A stretch of 64,000 bases of DNA from assembly GCF_003205575.1 (NCBI RefSeq), contig NZ_PYBW01000024.1, forward strand, positions 1 through 64,000, in the 5' to 3' direction. This DNA is from Streptomyces tateyamensis (GTDB lineage: Bacteria; Actinomycetota; Actinomycetes; Streptomycetales; Streptomycetaceae). Position numbers and translations under genes: made by a program. This document shows, one piece after another, positions 1 through 8,247 of this stretch. The notes below the pieces were generated by a model that saw only the letters and a program-made list of their open reading frames with translations, did no database searches and was not told where the DNA came from. Each line of letters begins with the position of its first letter. The first letter of the stretch is position 1.

Positions 1-104
1 CGCCCGGCGCGACCGCGGGCCTGTGCGAGACCGCCGAGCGGTACGGGCAGTGGCCGCCGGGCTCCGAGCAGGAGCGGCTGTGCCGCAGCGTGTACGGCTC
101 CTGA
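1..104 (+). CDS. C-terminus of an unrecognised protein (partial)
   Basis: Only the last 33 codons of a plus-strand gene are inside the window; the first whole codon is at base 3 and TGA is at 102-104. The tail has two cysteines 19 residues apart and a short WPPGS segment. The reading frame has the expected G/C third-position bias, so it is probably real coding sequence. The family cannot be named from this tail. Confidence 0.5.
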   Translation, partial: PGATAGLCETAERYGQWPPGSEQERLCRSVYGS

Positions 105-183
105 GCCTGCCGACCTGTGGCAGCATGCGGGCCGGGGTCGGCGTCGGAGCCTGATTCCGAGTCAGGAACCGAGGAGGAGCCGG

Positions 184-477
184 ATGATCGCCGCGTTCAG
201 TGTCACCCCGCTCGGTGCGGGTGAGGAGGTCGCCGAGGCCGTGGCCGCCGCCGTCAAGGTGGTCCGGGCCAGCGGGCTGCCCAACCGGACGGACGCCATG
301 TTCACCTCGATCGAGGGCGAGTGGGACGAGGTGATGGCCGTGATCAAGGCCGCGGTCGAGGCGGTCAAGCCGTTCGCCAACCGGATCAGCACGGTGATCA
401 AGATCGACGACCGGGCGGGCGTGACGGACGGTCTGAGCCGCAAGATGGCCTCCCTGGAGCGCCACCTGGCCGACTGA
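184..477 (+). CDS. Thiamine-binding protein, MTH1187/YkoF-like
   Basis: The 97-residue product matches the MTH1187/YkoF-type thiamine-binding family in length and layout. It opens with FSVTPLG, has a central segment around [10 protein letters not shown], and has a C-terminal strand around [12 protein letters not shown]. Members of this family are small ferredoxin-like proteins that bind thiamine or related pyrimidines in the cytoplasm; they are not enzymes. A strong ribosome site (GAGGAGGAG at 171-179) fixes the ATG at 184. No thiamine gene lies beside it here, so its role is inferred from the family alone. Confidence 0.8.
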   Translation: MIAAFSVTPLGAGEEVAEAVAAAVKVVRASGLPNRTDAMFTSIEGEWDEVMAVIKAAVEAVKPFANRISTVIKIDDRAGVTDGLSRKMASLERHLAD

Positions 478-640
478 CCGTCAGCGTGGGGCCCTGCGGG
501 CAGGGGGTCTCACACACCCGATGTTCTACGCGCGTCACCAACAATTCACCGCCCGCCCCCTTCGAGCGCCCCCCGGTCGCTGCTGTCATGGACGCATCGC
601 ACCGGCAACCCCACGCCGGGTCAACTCCCTTGGAGCTCCC

Positions 641-1219
641 ATGCGTTCGACGGACCGACGAATAGTCACCGGCGGCACCGCCCTCCTCCTCACCCTCGCG
701 ACCGGCGCCCTGACCCTGGCCGCCTCCCCCGCCGCGCTGGCCGCCACCGCCCGACCGACCGCGCACCCCGCGCTCGCCACCGCGAGCTGCTCGCAGGCCT
801 ACCTGCCGCTGCCGGACCCGTCCTGCACCCCGGGCGCGCTCAACTCCGACGTCACCCAGGACACCATCTACAGCACCATCTGCGTCTCCGGCTGGACTGC
901 CACCGTCCGGCCCTCGACCACCTACACCAACCGCCTCAAGGCCCAGGGCATCGTCGACTACGGCTACGCCGACACGTCGATGAGCGACTACGAGGAGGAC
1001 CACTTCATCCCCCTCGAGCTCGGCGGCAGCCCGACCTCCCCGCTCAACCTGTGGCCCGAGCCGCACTACACCACCAACGGCAGCGGCACCTCGTCCACCA
1101 AGGACGGCGTCGAGAACAAGCTGAAGAAGGCCGTCTGCGCCGGCACGGTCAGTCTGAGCGACGCGCAGGACGCGATCGCCACCGACTGGCGCACCGCCGT
1201 GGCCTCGCTCGGCCTCTGA
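641..1219 (+). CDS. Secreted HNH-endonuclease-like protein
   Basis: The 192-residue product starts with a Sec-type signal peptide (two arginines, then a long Ala/Leu core ending near AALA). The mature part carries DHFIPLELGG around residues 120-129 followed by NLWPEP, an arrangement typical of HNH/His-Me nuclease folds seen in small exported actinobacterial proteins. Two to four cysteines could form disulfides outside the cell. The ATG at 641 is chosen because the signal peptide begins there, although the frame is open further upstream. Nuclease activity is inferred from the motif only. Confidence 0.65.
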   Translation: MRSTDRRIVTGGTALLLTLATGALTLAASPAALAATARPTAHPALATASCSQAYLPLPDPSCTPGALNSDVTQDTIYSTICVSGWTATVRPSTTYTNRLKAQGIVDYGYADTSMSDYEEDHFIPLELGGSPTSPLNLWPEPHYTTNGSGTSSTKDGVENKLKKAVCAGTVSLSDAQDAIATDWRTAVASLGL

Positions 1220-1302
1220 GCCGCTCCCCCGTCCGGGTCACACCCGCGCACCCACCGGCGCGGGTGCCCGCCCGGCGGGGTCCGGTGTGGCGATCGTTGG
1301 CC

Positions 1303-2316
1303 ATGACCGAACTGGACCGCCGGGCGCTGCTCGCGGTGCTGCTCGGCGCGACGGGGTGTGGGAGCAGCACCCACCCCGTCGCGCCGAGTCCGTCTTCCGC
1401 CGCTTCCGCAGCCACCGCAACGGCCACGGCCACCGCCACGGGCGCGAGCCCGGCGGCCACCACGGCCGCGAGCCCCGCCGCGAGCCCCGCCCTGCCTGCC
1501 GTCACCCCGTGGCTGCCAGGCCCGGGCGAGATCCGACCCGACGTCAAACTGCGGGCCGTCCAGGTCGTCGAGGCGCTCGGCAACTGGCCCCCGGGCGGCA
1601 CCGGCAGCGCCGCCGCCCAGGCCCGGCTCGCCGCGCTCGGCGGCCTCGACCCCGCCCTCGTGGCGCAGGCCGGCCCGCTGCTCCCCGCCGCCGACCAGGC
1701 CGCGCTCCAGGTGCGGGACGCCCAGTACGGCGGGATCCTCAGCGACTCGGCGAGCGTGCTGGTCGTCTGCGACCAGTGGGCCACCGGCGCCCCGCCCGGG
1801 GGCACCACGGTGGACGTGCGGCTCAGTGCCGCCACCCCGCGCTGGCAGGTCACCGCCCTGCACCCGGCCGACCCGGGCGCGCCGGCGGCCGCGCTCTCCG
1901 CCGCCGCCCGGCAGGTGCTCGCCCAGCCCCGGATCGAGCTGCCGCCCGCCGCGCTGGCCGACCTGCGCAGCGGCCAGGTGCACGACTCCGTGCTGGAGGC
2001 GATGCTGACCCTGGCGCAGCACTACACCCTCACCGTCAGCGTGATCCGCTCCGGCCACCCGCTGGACGTCTTCGGCACCACCCGGCCCAGCGACCACCCG
2101 CTCGGGCGCGCCTTCGACGTCTGGCGAATCGACGGCCACGCCGTGGTCGACCCGGCCACCCCGCCCGACCTGGTCGACGGCTTCATGCGCGCCGCGGCGG
2201 ACGCCGGCTCGGACAACGTGGGCGGGCCGCGCCAGCTGTCGGGCGGTGCGACGGCCAATCAGTTCTTCACCGACGACACGCACCACGACCACGTGCACGT
2301 GGGGTTCAGCAGCTGA
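1303..2316 (+). CDS. Lipoprotein with M15-like peptidase domain
   Basis: The 337-residue product begins with a short signal sequence ending in a lipobox-like GATGC (Cys at about residue 19), followed by a low-complexity Ala/Thr/Ser/Pro stretch of about 50 residues that likely spans the wall. The C-terminal third contains HPLGRAFDVW (near residue 266) and HHDHVHVGF at the end. This matches the zinc ligands of the M15 (D-Ala-D-Ala carboxypeptidase/VanY-like) superfamily. It is therefore probably a membrane-anchored cell-wall peptidase. The middle region is unrecognised. The following gene is convergent. Confidence 0.65.
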   Translation: MTELDRRALLAVLLGATGCGSSTHPVAPSPSSAASAATATATATATGASPAATTAASPAASPALPAVTPWLPGPGEIRPDVKLRAVQVVEALGNWPPGGTGSAAAQARLAALGGLDPALVAQAGPLLPAADQAALQVRDAQYGGILSDSASVLVVCDQWATGAPPGGTTVDVRLSAATPRWQVTALHPADPGAPAAALSAAARQVLAQPRIELPPAALADLRSGQVHDSVLEAMLTLAQHYTLTVSVIRSGHPLDVFGTTRPSDHPLGRAFDVWRIDGHAVVDPATPPDLVDGFMRAAADAGSDNVGGPRQLSGGATANQFFTDDTHHDHVHVGFSS

Positions 2317-2327
2317 CCGGCGCTCAT

Positions 2328-2359
2328 TCGGTGCCGGGCCTTCAGTCGGTGCCGGGCCT
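2328..2359. repeat. 14-bp direct repeat at a convergent gene end
   Basis: TCGGTGCCGGGCCT occurs at 2328-2341 and again at 2346-2359. The second copy encodes the last residues of the minus-strand gene ending at 2342, and the first lies just outside it. It looks like a local slippage or duplication product. Confidence 0.6.
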
Positions 2360-2704
2360 GAAGCGCAGCGCCGACCAGGTGTCGTCGACGGCGATCTGCC
2401 GCACCGGCCGCACGCCCTGCTCGATCAGCGCGGCGCCCAGGCGGTCCCGGTTCAGGTCGGTGCCGAGCCGGCCCGCCTTCGGGTAGGCCACCCAGGCGAG
2501 CGCGTCACGCCGGGCGGCCGCCAGGGCCGCCTGCGCGGGCGCTGCGCCGAGTTCCTCGGCCCGGGTGACGAAGGCGATCACCGCCTCGGCCGAGTCGGCG
2601 TCAGCGCCGGCGTCGGCTACGACGTCCCAGTCGACGTCATCGGGCTTGCCCAGCACCGCGACCCGCCGGCCGGGCTTGATCTGCAACTTGCTCGCAACGG
2701 ACAC
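2342..2704 (-). CDS. DUF3052-like small protein
   Basis: The 120-residue product starts with SKLQIKPGRRVAVLG and ends with DDTWSALRFRP, an arrangement seen in small actinobacterial proteins often labelled DUF3052. Function is unknown in the family; nothing here suggests an enzyme active site. GTG at 2704 is preferred because AGGA sits eight bases upstream; GTG at 2710 is possible. It is transcribed away from the reductase gene at 2771, so the 66-bp gap holds both promoters. Confidence 0.65.
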   Translation of the reverse strand: MSVASKLQIKPGRRVAVLGKPDDVDWDVVADAGADADSAEAVIAFVTRAEELGAAPAQAALAAARRDALAWVAYPKAGRLGTDLNRDRLGAALIEQGVRPVRQIAVDDTWSALRFRPGTD

Positions 2705-2770
2705 GCCCACGATCCTGCCATCCGCCCGGGAGTTCCGTACCCTCGAAGCAGTCACCGAGAAGGGCCTGCG

Positions 2771-3340
2771 ATGCGCACAGTGACCTATTCCATGGGTGTC
2801 TCCCTGGACGGCTACATCGTCGGGCCGGACGGCAGCTTCAACTGGTCGGCGCCCGACGAGGAGGTCTTCCGCTTCGTCACCGAGGAGATCCGCGGAGTCG
2901 GCGTCCACCTGCTCGGGCGGCGGCTGTACGAGACGATGCTGTACTGGGAGACCGCCGACCAGGATCCCTCGCTCGATGCCTCGATGCGGACCTGGGCCGA
3001 GCTGTGGAACCCGCTGCCGAAGGTGGTCTTCTCCACCACCCTGCAGTCGGTGCACGGCCATGCCCGACTGGCCCGCGGCGGCCTCGCGGCGGAGATCGCA
3101 CAGCTGCGGGCCGAGCCGGGCGAGGGGGAGATCGCGATCGGTGGCGCGGCGCTCGCCGCCCAGGCCGCCGCGCTGGGCCTGCTCGACGAGTACCGGCCGC
3201 GGGTGCACCCGGTACTGCTCGGCGGCGGCATCCCGTTCTTCCCGCGGGAGCAGCAGCGCAGGGACCTCGAACTCGTCGAGACCCGCACCTTCGCCTCCGG
3301 CGTCGTCTACCTGCGCCACCGCGTGGCCCGGCCGGCCTGA
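2771..3340 (+). CDS. Dihydrofolate reductase (RibD C-terminal) family protein
   Basis: The 189-residue product opens with the family signature MGVSLDGYIVGPDG and carries LLGRRLYETM near residue 45 and a GGAALAAQA segment near residue 125. The last third (HPVLLGGGIPFF) is the typical NADPH-binding end. These YwjB/RibD-C proteins are dihydrofolate-reductase-fold NADPH oxidoreductases of mostly unknown substrate. The length matches the family. It probably does not act as the cell's main folate or riboflavin enzyme. Confidence 0.85.
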   Translation: MRTVTYSMGVSLDGYIVGPDGSFNWSAPDEEVFRFVTEEIRGVGVHLLGRRLYETMLYWETADQDPSLDASMRTWAELWNPLPKVVFSTTLQSVHGHARLARGGLAAEIAQLRAEPGEGEIAIGGAALAAQAAALGLLDEYRPRVHPVLLGGGIPFFPREQQRRDLELVETRTFASGVVYLRHRVARPA

Positions 3341-3347
3341 TACACCC

Positions 3348-3626
3348 TCAGGGCGAGCGCCAGCGGCGCTTCTTCGGCGCCGGCTCGTCCATCACCTCGG
3401 GGTGGGCCACGAAGAGCAGCAGATGGCCGCAGACACGGCAGGCCACGCCCTCCACCTCGCTGCTACGGGCGAACATCCGACCCGGCACGAACACCTTGAC
3501 CAGCAGGCTCCCCGTCCGGTCCGTCCGGCAGGCCGGCTGCACCGCGCGCAGTTCCCCTCCGCAGAGCGGGCAGGCCTGCGGCGCCCGGTAGCTCGACCCG
3601 TCCGCGGGCCACTCGTCCTCGACCAT
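3348..3626 (-). CDS. Small zinc-ribbon protein
   Basis: The 92-residue product has two CxxC knuckles, CPLCGG near residue 19 and CRVCGH near residue 63, with a third cysteine (ACRT) between them. This is the layout of a structural zinc ribbon. It ends with a basic tail (KKRRWRSP). No catalytic motif is visible. The ATG at 3626 is the first good start, but the frame is open upstream. A zinc-binding adaptor or nucleic-acid-binding role is a guess. Confidence 0.65.
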   Translation of the reverse strand: MVEDEWPADGSSYRAPQACPLCGGELRAVQPACRTDRTGSLLVKVFVPGRMFARSSEVEGVACRVCGHLLLFVAHPEVMDEPAPKKRRWRSP

Positions 3627-3779
3627 CGTCCGCCCCCGTCCCCGGACCGTTGTCCGTGCCAACAGGGTAGGGCCTGTCCGGTCCAGATCGGTCGGCCCGG
3701 TCGACGCAACTGGTCGGGCCCCGCTGCCCGCCGGTCGCGGGGCTTGCCGGGTGATCTGCGGGTTCCTACACTCGTTCAG

Positions 3780-4622
3780 ATGTTCGAGACGACGGATATT
3801 CAGCTCCCCGACGGGCGCGCCCTGCGGGTGTACGACACCCACCCGGGTGCCCGGGACCGGCTCGCCGTGCTCTGGCACCACGGCACGCCCAACGTCGGGC
3901 AGCCGCCCGAGCCGCTGTTCGCGGCCGCCGAGCGGCTGGGTCTGCGCTGGATCTCCTACGACCGCCCCGGGTACGGGGGTTCGAGCCGCCGGCTCGGGCG
4001 TGACCTGGCCTCGGCGGCCGGTGACGCGGCGGCTGCGGCGGATGCGCTGGGGGTCGGGCGGTTCGCGGTCTTCGGCCACTCCGGCGGGTCCAACCATGCG
4101 CTGGCCTGCGCGGCGCAGCTGCCCGACCGGGTGGCCGGCGTGGTCAGCGTGGCCGCGCTCGCGCCGTTCGGGGCGGCCGGGCTGGACTGGTTCGCCGGCA
4201 TGTACCCCGGTGGCGAGGCCGAGCTGCGCGCCTCGGTGGCGGGCCGGGCGGAGCTCGAGCGGTGCCTGGCGGAGGGCAAGTACGACCGGGAGATGTTCAC
4301 GCCCGATGACCACGCCGCCCTGGCGGGCCGCTGGCGCTGGCTTGCCACGGTGGCCGGACTGGCGATGGAGGGCGGCCTGGACGGCATGGTCGACGACGAC
4401 CTGTCCTACGTCGCCCCCTGGGGCTTCGAGCTCGCCGACATCACCGCCCCCGTCCTGCTGCTGCACGGCGGCGCGGACCGGATCGTGCCCGCCGGCCACG
4501 GCCGCTGGCTCGCCGACCAGCTGCGCGCCACCTGCTGGACCCGCGCCGAGGACGGCCACCTCTCGGTGCTGACCGAGGGCGACCGGGCGCTGGCCTGGCT
4601 GGCCGAGTCGGCGCACGGCTAG
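3780..4622 (+). CDS. Alpha/beta hydrolase
   Basis: The 280-residue product is a standard alpha/beta-hydrolase. HHGTPN near residue 38 supplies the oxyanion region, GHSGGS near residue 99 is the nucleophile elbow, and HGGADRIVP plus GHLS near the end supply the acid and histidine. There is no signal peptide, so it is cytoplasmic. It resembles the proline-iminopeptidase/haloalkane-dehalogenase branch, but the substrate cannot be told. ATG at 3780 is the only start that keeps the conserved N-terminus. Confidence 0.85.
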   Translation: MFETTDIQLPDGRALRVYDTHPGARDRLAVLWHHGTPNVGQPPEPLFAAAERLGLRWISYDRPGYGGSSRRLGRDLASAAGDAAAAADALGVGRFAVFGHSGGSNHALACAAQLPDRVAGVVSVAALAPFGAAGLDWFAGMYPGGEAELRASVAGRAELERCLAEGKYDREMFTPDDHAALAGRWRWLATVAGLAMEGGLDGMVDDDLSYVAPWGFELADITAPVLLLHGGADRIVPAGHGRWLADQLRATCWTRAEDGHLSVLTEGDRALAWLAESAHG

Positions 4623-4704
4623 GGCCGGCCCGGCCCTGGGCGGCTCGGCCCACCGGTCGACTGGGGGGCCGTGCATGGCATAGTGGCGGGACACGAGGCT
4701 GGCA

Positions 4705-7017
4705 GTGGGGGTTCCGGTGCGGTTCGGGTCGATGGTGCGCGAATACCGGCTGCGCCGCGGGTGGACCCAGGAGGACCTCGCCGAGGAGTCGGGCGTCTCC
4801 GTCCATGCGATCAGCATGCTGGAGGCCGATCGCCGCAAACCCCGGCTCTCCTCGGTGAACGCCCTCGCCCAGGCGCTCGGGCTCGGCGCCGCGGAGCACG
4901 CCGAACTGATCGCGGCCGCCCGGGGGCAAACCGCCCGCGGCCAGGCCGGCGGCGGCGAGCAGCCCGCAGGGCGGACCGGCGAGCCGGCCGCACCGCCGCA
5001 GCAGCAGGCGCACCGCCCGATCGCCCAGCTTCCGCCCGATCTGCCCGACTTCACGAGCCGGGCGGACGCGGTCGCGGCGATCCGGCAGGCGTTCGGGCAG
5101 GGCGGCACCGCCGGCCACACGCCCGTCTTCGCGGTCACCGGCCCCGGCGGGATGGGCAAGACCAGCCTCGCGGTGCACGCCGCGCACGCGCTGCGCGAGC
5201 GCTACCCGGACGGGCAGCTCTTCGCCGACCTGCAGGGCGCGAGCGCGAACCCGGTGCCGCCGCCGGAGCTGGTGGCCCGGTTCCTGCGGGCGCTCGGGGT
5301 CGGCCCGGCCGAGGTGCCGGACACCCTGGACGAGCGGTCCGCGCTCTACCGCAGTCTGCTGACGGACCGTCGGATCCTGGTGGTGCTGGACGACGTGGGC
5401 GACGGCGCCCAGGTCCGCCCGGTGCTGCCCGCCAGCAGCGGCTGCGCCGTGCTGCTCACCAGCCGCAGCCGGCTGCCCGAACTCGACGGCGTGGCCCGGC
5501 TGGAGCTGGCCGCGTTCACCGACCAGGAGGCCCGCGAGCTGCTCGACCGGATCGCCGAGCCGAGCGCGCTGGCCGCCGACGCGACAGCCACGGCCGAACT
5601 GCTGGCCCACTGCGCCGGCCTGCCGCTCGCGCTTCGGATCACCGGCAGCCGGCTGCTCACCGAGCCCGGCCGGACCGTACGCACCCTCACCGACCGACTG
5701 GCGGACGCCGCGGACCGGTTGGACGAGCTGCGGGTAGGCGACCGGGCGGTGCGGGTCAGCTTCGAGGCCAGCTACGCGCAGCTCGACGCCGAACAGGCCC
5801 GCGCTTTCAGACTGTTGGGCGCGGCGCCGACCCGCTCGCTGGGCCAAGCGGCCGCCACCGCGCTGCTGGGGCGCGAACCGGTGCGCACCGAAAGGCTGTT
5901 GGTCGCGCTGACCTCCCGCCACCTACTGCAACGCGTCGACCAGGCCGCACCTGTGCCGCGCTACGGATTCCACGACCTGATCCGGCTGTACGCCCAGGAA
6001 CGGTCCGGGGCGGTCGACCAGTCGGGCGAACAGCGCGCCGCCGACGAGCGGTTGACGCTCTGGTACCTGCACGCCGCGCGGCGGGCCGGGCTGCTGCTGG
6101 TGCCGCACGCCCGCCAGACCCCCGTCCCGCCGCCGCCGGAGCACCTGCCGCTGCCCGAATTCCCCGCCGCCGAGGAGGCGATGGCCTGGTGCGAGGCCGA
6201 ACGGGCGAACCTGGTGGACCTGGTCCGGCACACCGCCGGGTGGGCGGGCGACCGGGTCTGCTGGCAGCTCGCGCACAGCCTCTGGCCATTCTTCACGCTG
6301 CGCCGGTACTGGACGGACTGGGCAGCGGTGACGGAGACCGCGCTGGACCACGCGCGGCGCTCGGCGGACCGCGAGGGCGAGGGCCTGATGCTGGTGCAGT
6401 GGGGGACGCTGGCCCACGCCCAGGCCGACTACCCGGCGGCGATCGAGCGCTACCAGGAGGCCGCCCGCTGCCTGGGTCCGCAGGACCCGGCGGTGACCGC
6501 GATGATCGAGGCCAACCTGGGCGTGAGCTACCGCCAACTGCGCGACTTCGAGCCCGCGGTGGACCACCTCACCCGCGCGGCGGAGGCGTTCCGGGCGGCC
6601 GGCGACCGCTACGGCGAGGCGGTCTGCCTGCTCAACCTGGTCCCCGCGCAGCGCATCCTGGGCCGCCACGAGTCCGCCCTGGCCCACTCCCGGCTGGCAC
6701 TCGCGGCCTTCGAGGAGCTCGGCTCGGCGTACGGACAGGGCCACGCGCTGCACGCGGCCACCCTGGTGCTGGTGGAGCTGGGGGACCTGCCGCAGGCCCG
6801 GGAGACGGCCGAGCAGGCGGTCGCGCTGCGCGAGGCGATCGGTGACCGCGACGGGGCGGCCTCCAGCCTGGAGAGCCTCGGCGCGCTGCACCGGCAGCTG
6901 GGCGACCGACCGGCCGCCGTCGCCGCCTGGACCCGCGCCGAGGCCCACTACGAGGCACTCGGCTCCCCGAAGGCCCAGGCCGTGCGCGAGCAGCTGGCGC
7001 AGGCGGCCGAGGAGTGA
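4705..7017 (+). CDS. Xre-type HTH / NB-ARC ATPase / TPR regulator
   Basis: The 770-residue product combines three parts. Residues 8-65 form an Xre-like helix-turn-helix (WTQEDLAEESGVS). Residues 110-400 form an NB-ARC-type STAND ATPase with Walker A GPGGMGKTS near residue 146 and Walker B RILVVLDDVG near residue 223. The last 350 residues are helical TPR repeats. Such proteins are transcription factors whose ATPase switch is sensed through the TPRs. A GAGG six bases upstream supports GTG 4705; ATG 4732 is an alternative. The target genes are not evident from the neighbours. Confidence 0.85.
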   Translation: MGVPVRFGSMVREYRLRRGWTQEDLAEESGVSVHAISMLEADRRKPRLSSVNALAQALGLGAAEHAELIAAARGQTARGQAGGGEQPAGRTGEPAAPPQQQAHRPIAQLPPDLPDFTSRADAVAAIRQAFGQGGTAGHTPVFAVTGPGGMGKTSLAVHAAHALRERYPDGQLFADLQGASANPVPPPELVARFLRALGVGPAEVPDTLDERSALYRSLLTDRRILVVLDDVGDGAQVRPVLPASSGCAVLLTSRSRLPELDGVARLELAAFTDQEARELLDRIAEPSALAADATATAELLAHCAGLPLALRITGSRLLTEPGRTVRTLTDRLADAADRLDELRVGDRAVRVSFEASYAQLDAEQARAFRLLGAAPTRSLGQAAATALLGREPVRTERLLVALTSRHLLQRVDQAAPVPRYGFHDLIRLYAQERSGAVDQSGEQRAADERLTLWYLHAARRAGLLLVPHARQTPVPPPPEHLPLPEFPAAEEAMAWCEAERANLVDLVRHTAGWAGDRVCWQLAHSLWPFFTLRRYWTDWAAVTETALDHARRSADREGEGLMLVQWGTLAHAQADYPAAIERYQEAARCLGPQDPAVTAMIEANLGVSYRQLRDFEPAVDHLTRAAEAFRAAGDRYGEAVCLLNLVPAQRILGRHESALAHSRLALAAFEELGSAYGQGHALHAATLVLVELGDLPQARETAEQAVALREAIGDRDGAASSLESLGALHRQLGDRPAAVAAWTRAEAHYEALGSPKAQAVREQLAQAAEE

Positions 7018-7044
7018 CGGGCCGTCGGCTGGTCAGCCGCCCGT
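7017..7044 (+). terminator. Bulged hairpin after the NB-ARC regulator
   Basis: ACGGGC (7017-7022) pairs with GCCCGT (7039-7044), and GGCTG (7027-7031) pairs with CAGCC (7034-7038), leaving a four-base bulge. It begins at the stop codon of the regulator gene, and there is no T-run. A GC-rich terminator of the kind common in streptomycetes is likely. Confidence 0.5.
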
Positions 7045-7150
7045 AGCTACCACCAGTCCAGTCGGCGCAGCGCGGCCACCCCCGACGGCAGCACCTGGTG
7101 GTCCCGTCCGCAGGCGAAGCCCTGACCGGGTGGGCCCACCTGGCGCCCCG

Positions 7151-7687
7151 TCACTCCTCGGTCAGGTCCGCGGCCAGCAGGTCCATCAGCAGGCCGTCGT
7201 GCCACTGCCCGTCGGCCCCGCGCTCGTACCCGCGCATGATCCCGACCGGCCGGAAGCCCACCTTGGCGTAGCAGCGGATGGCGGCCGCGTTGTCGGCGGC
7301 CGGGTCGATGACCAGGCGGTGGTGGCCGCGGTCCTCGATCAGGTGGCGGGCCAGCGTGCGGACGGCGTCGGCGCCCAGGCCCCGGCCGTGCAGCGCGGGG
7401 TCGAGGTAGAGGTCGATGCCGGCGTGCCGGTAGTCCGGCTCGCTCTCCTCGTCCCACTGGATGTACCCGGCCACCGCCCCCTGGTACAGCACGACCAACG
7501 ACTCCCCCGACTCGGCCAGGTCCTCGGCGACGGCCGCCGCCGGGTCCGGGCCGCCGCGCCAGCGCAGGTACACCTGCGGGGTGCGCCGGATCGCCGCCAG
7601 CGCGGGGATGTCGGCGGCGGTGGCGGGCCGCAGTACCACACGGGCGCCGACCAGTTCACGTTCCGTGCCGACGGACTCGCCGTCCAT
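7151..7687 (-). CDS. GNAT family N-acetyltransferase
   Basis: The 178-residue product is a complete GNAT domain. LRPATAADIPAL near residue 19 is strand 1. The acetyl-CoA binding loop is HGRGLGADAV near residue 100. NAAAIRCYAKVGFRPVG near residue 134 is the last conserved block. Its length and sequence resemble the AAC(6')/RimJ-like group, where the substrate may be an aminoglycoside or another small amine. Nothing in the neighbourhood fixes the substrate. The start has MDGES with the next gene upstream in the same direction 100 bp away. Confidence 0.85.
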   Translation of the reverse strand: MDGESVGTERELVGARVVLRPATAADIPALAAIRRTPQVYLRWRGGPDPAAAVAEDLAESGESLVVLYQGAVAGYIQWDEESEPDYRHAGIDLYLDPALHGRGLGADAVRTLARHLIEDRGHHRLVIDPAADNAAAIRCYAKVGFRPVGIMRGYERGADGQWHDGLLMDLLAADLTEE

Positions 7688-7788
7688 CAGGAGCCTCGCC
7701 TCCGCTGCCGATCCCCCGGCGCTTGCCGTTCGGCGCCGACCACCTGGCGCCGACCCTCTGGTGGTTCGTCAGCTTAGGCCGGCGTTGG

Positions 7789-8247
7789 TCAGAGCTCCAG
7801 CCACTCCGGGTCGTCCGTGGTGTGCATCGCGGCCTCCTCGGCGCTCGCTGCGCCGCCGCAGATGCCGGTGTCCTCGGCGAGCACGTCGCTGCGGGCCTGG
7901 TCGGCGGCGACCAGGCGGCCGGTGCGGCGGTCACCGAACTCCGGGTCCAGCGGTTCGCCGTCGGCGCCGCCCGCGTCCCCGATGCCGTCACCGTCAGGCG
8001 GGACCACCTCGGGCAGTTCGGCGGACAGCCGCAGGTCCAGGCTCTCCCCCGTGCGCTGCTCGGCGGCCGTGGTGCCCCAGCGCTGCACGGCGAGCGGGTG
8101 CTCGGGCGGGTTGTACCCCTCGTCCAGCGCGGACTCCACCCCGCGGTCCTCCAGGGTGTCCTCCGGCTCCAGCGGCCCGATGTCGTCCTGGACCTCGGAG
8201 CCGTCCGGCTGGTAGACCTCGTCGCCCATCAAGGCTTCGTCCGACAT
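7789..8247 (-). CDS. DUF5709 family protein
   Basis: The 152-residue product is very acidic and rich in Asp, Glu and Gly, with segments such as EDTLEDRGVESAL and LDEGYNPPE that define the actinobacterial DUF5709 family. These are conserved small proteins without known function; no membrane segment or catalytic motif is visible. It is a single gene at the edge of a kilobase without genes. Confidence 0.8.
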   Translation of the reverse strand: MSDEALMGDEVYQPDGSEVQDDIGPLEPEDTLEDRGVESALDEGYNPPEHPLAVQRWGTTAAEQRTGESLDLRLSAELPEVVPPDGDGIGDAGGADGEPLDPEFGDRRTGRLVAADQARSDVLAEDTGICGGAASAEEAAMHTTDDPEWLEL

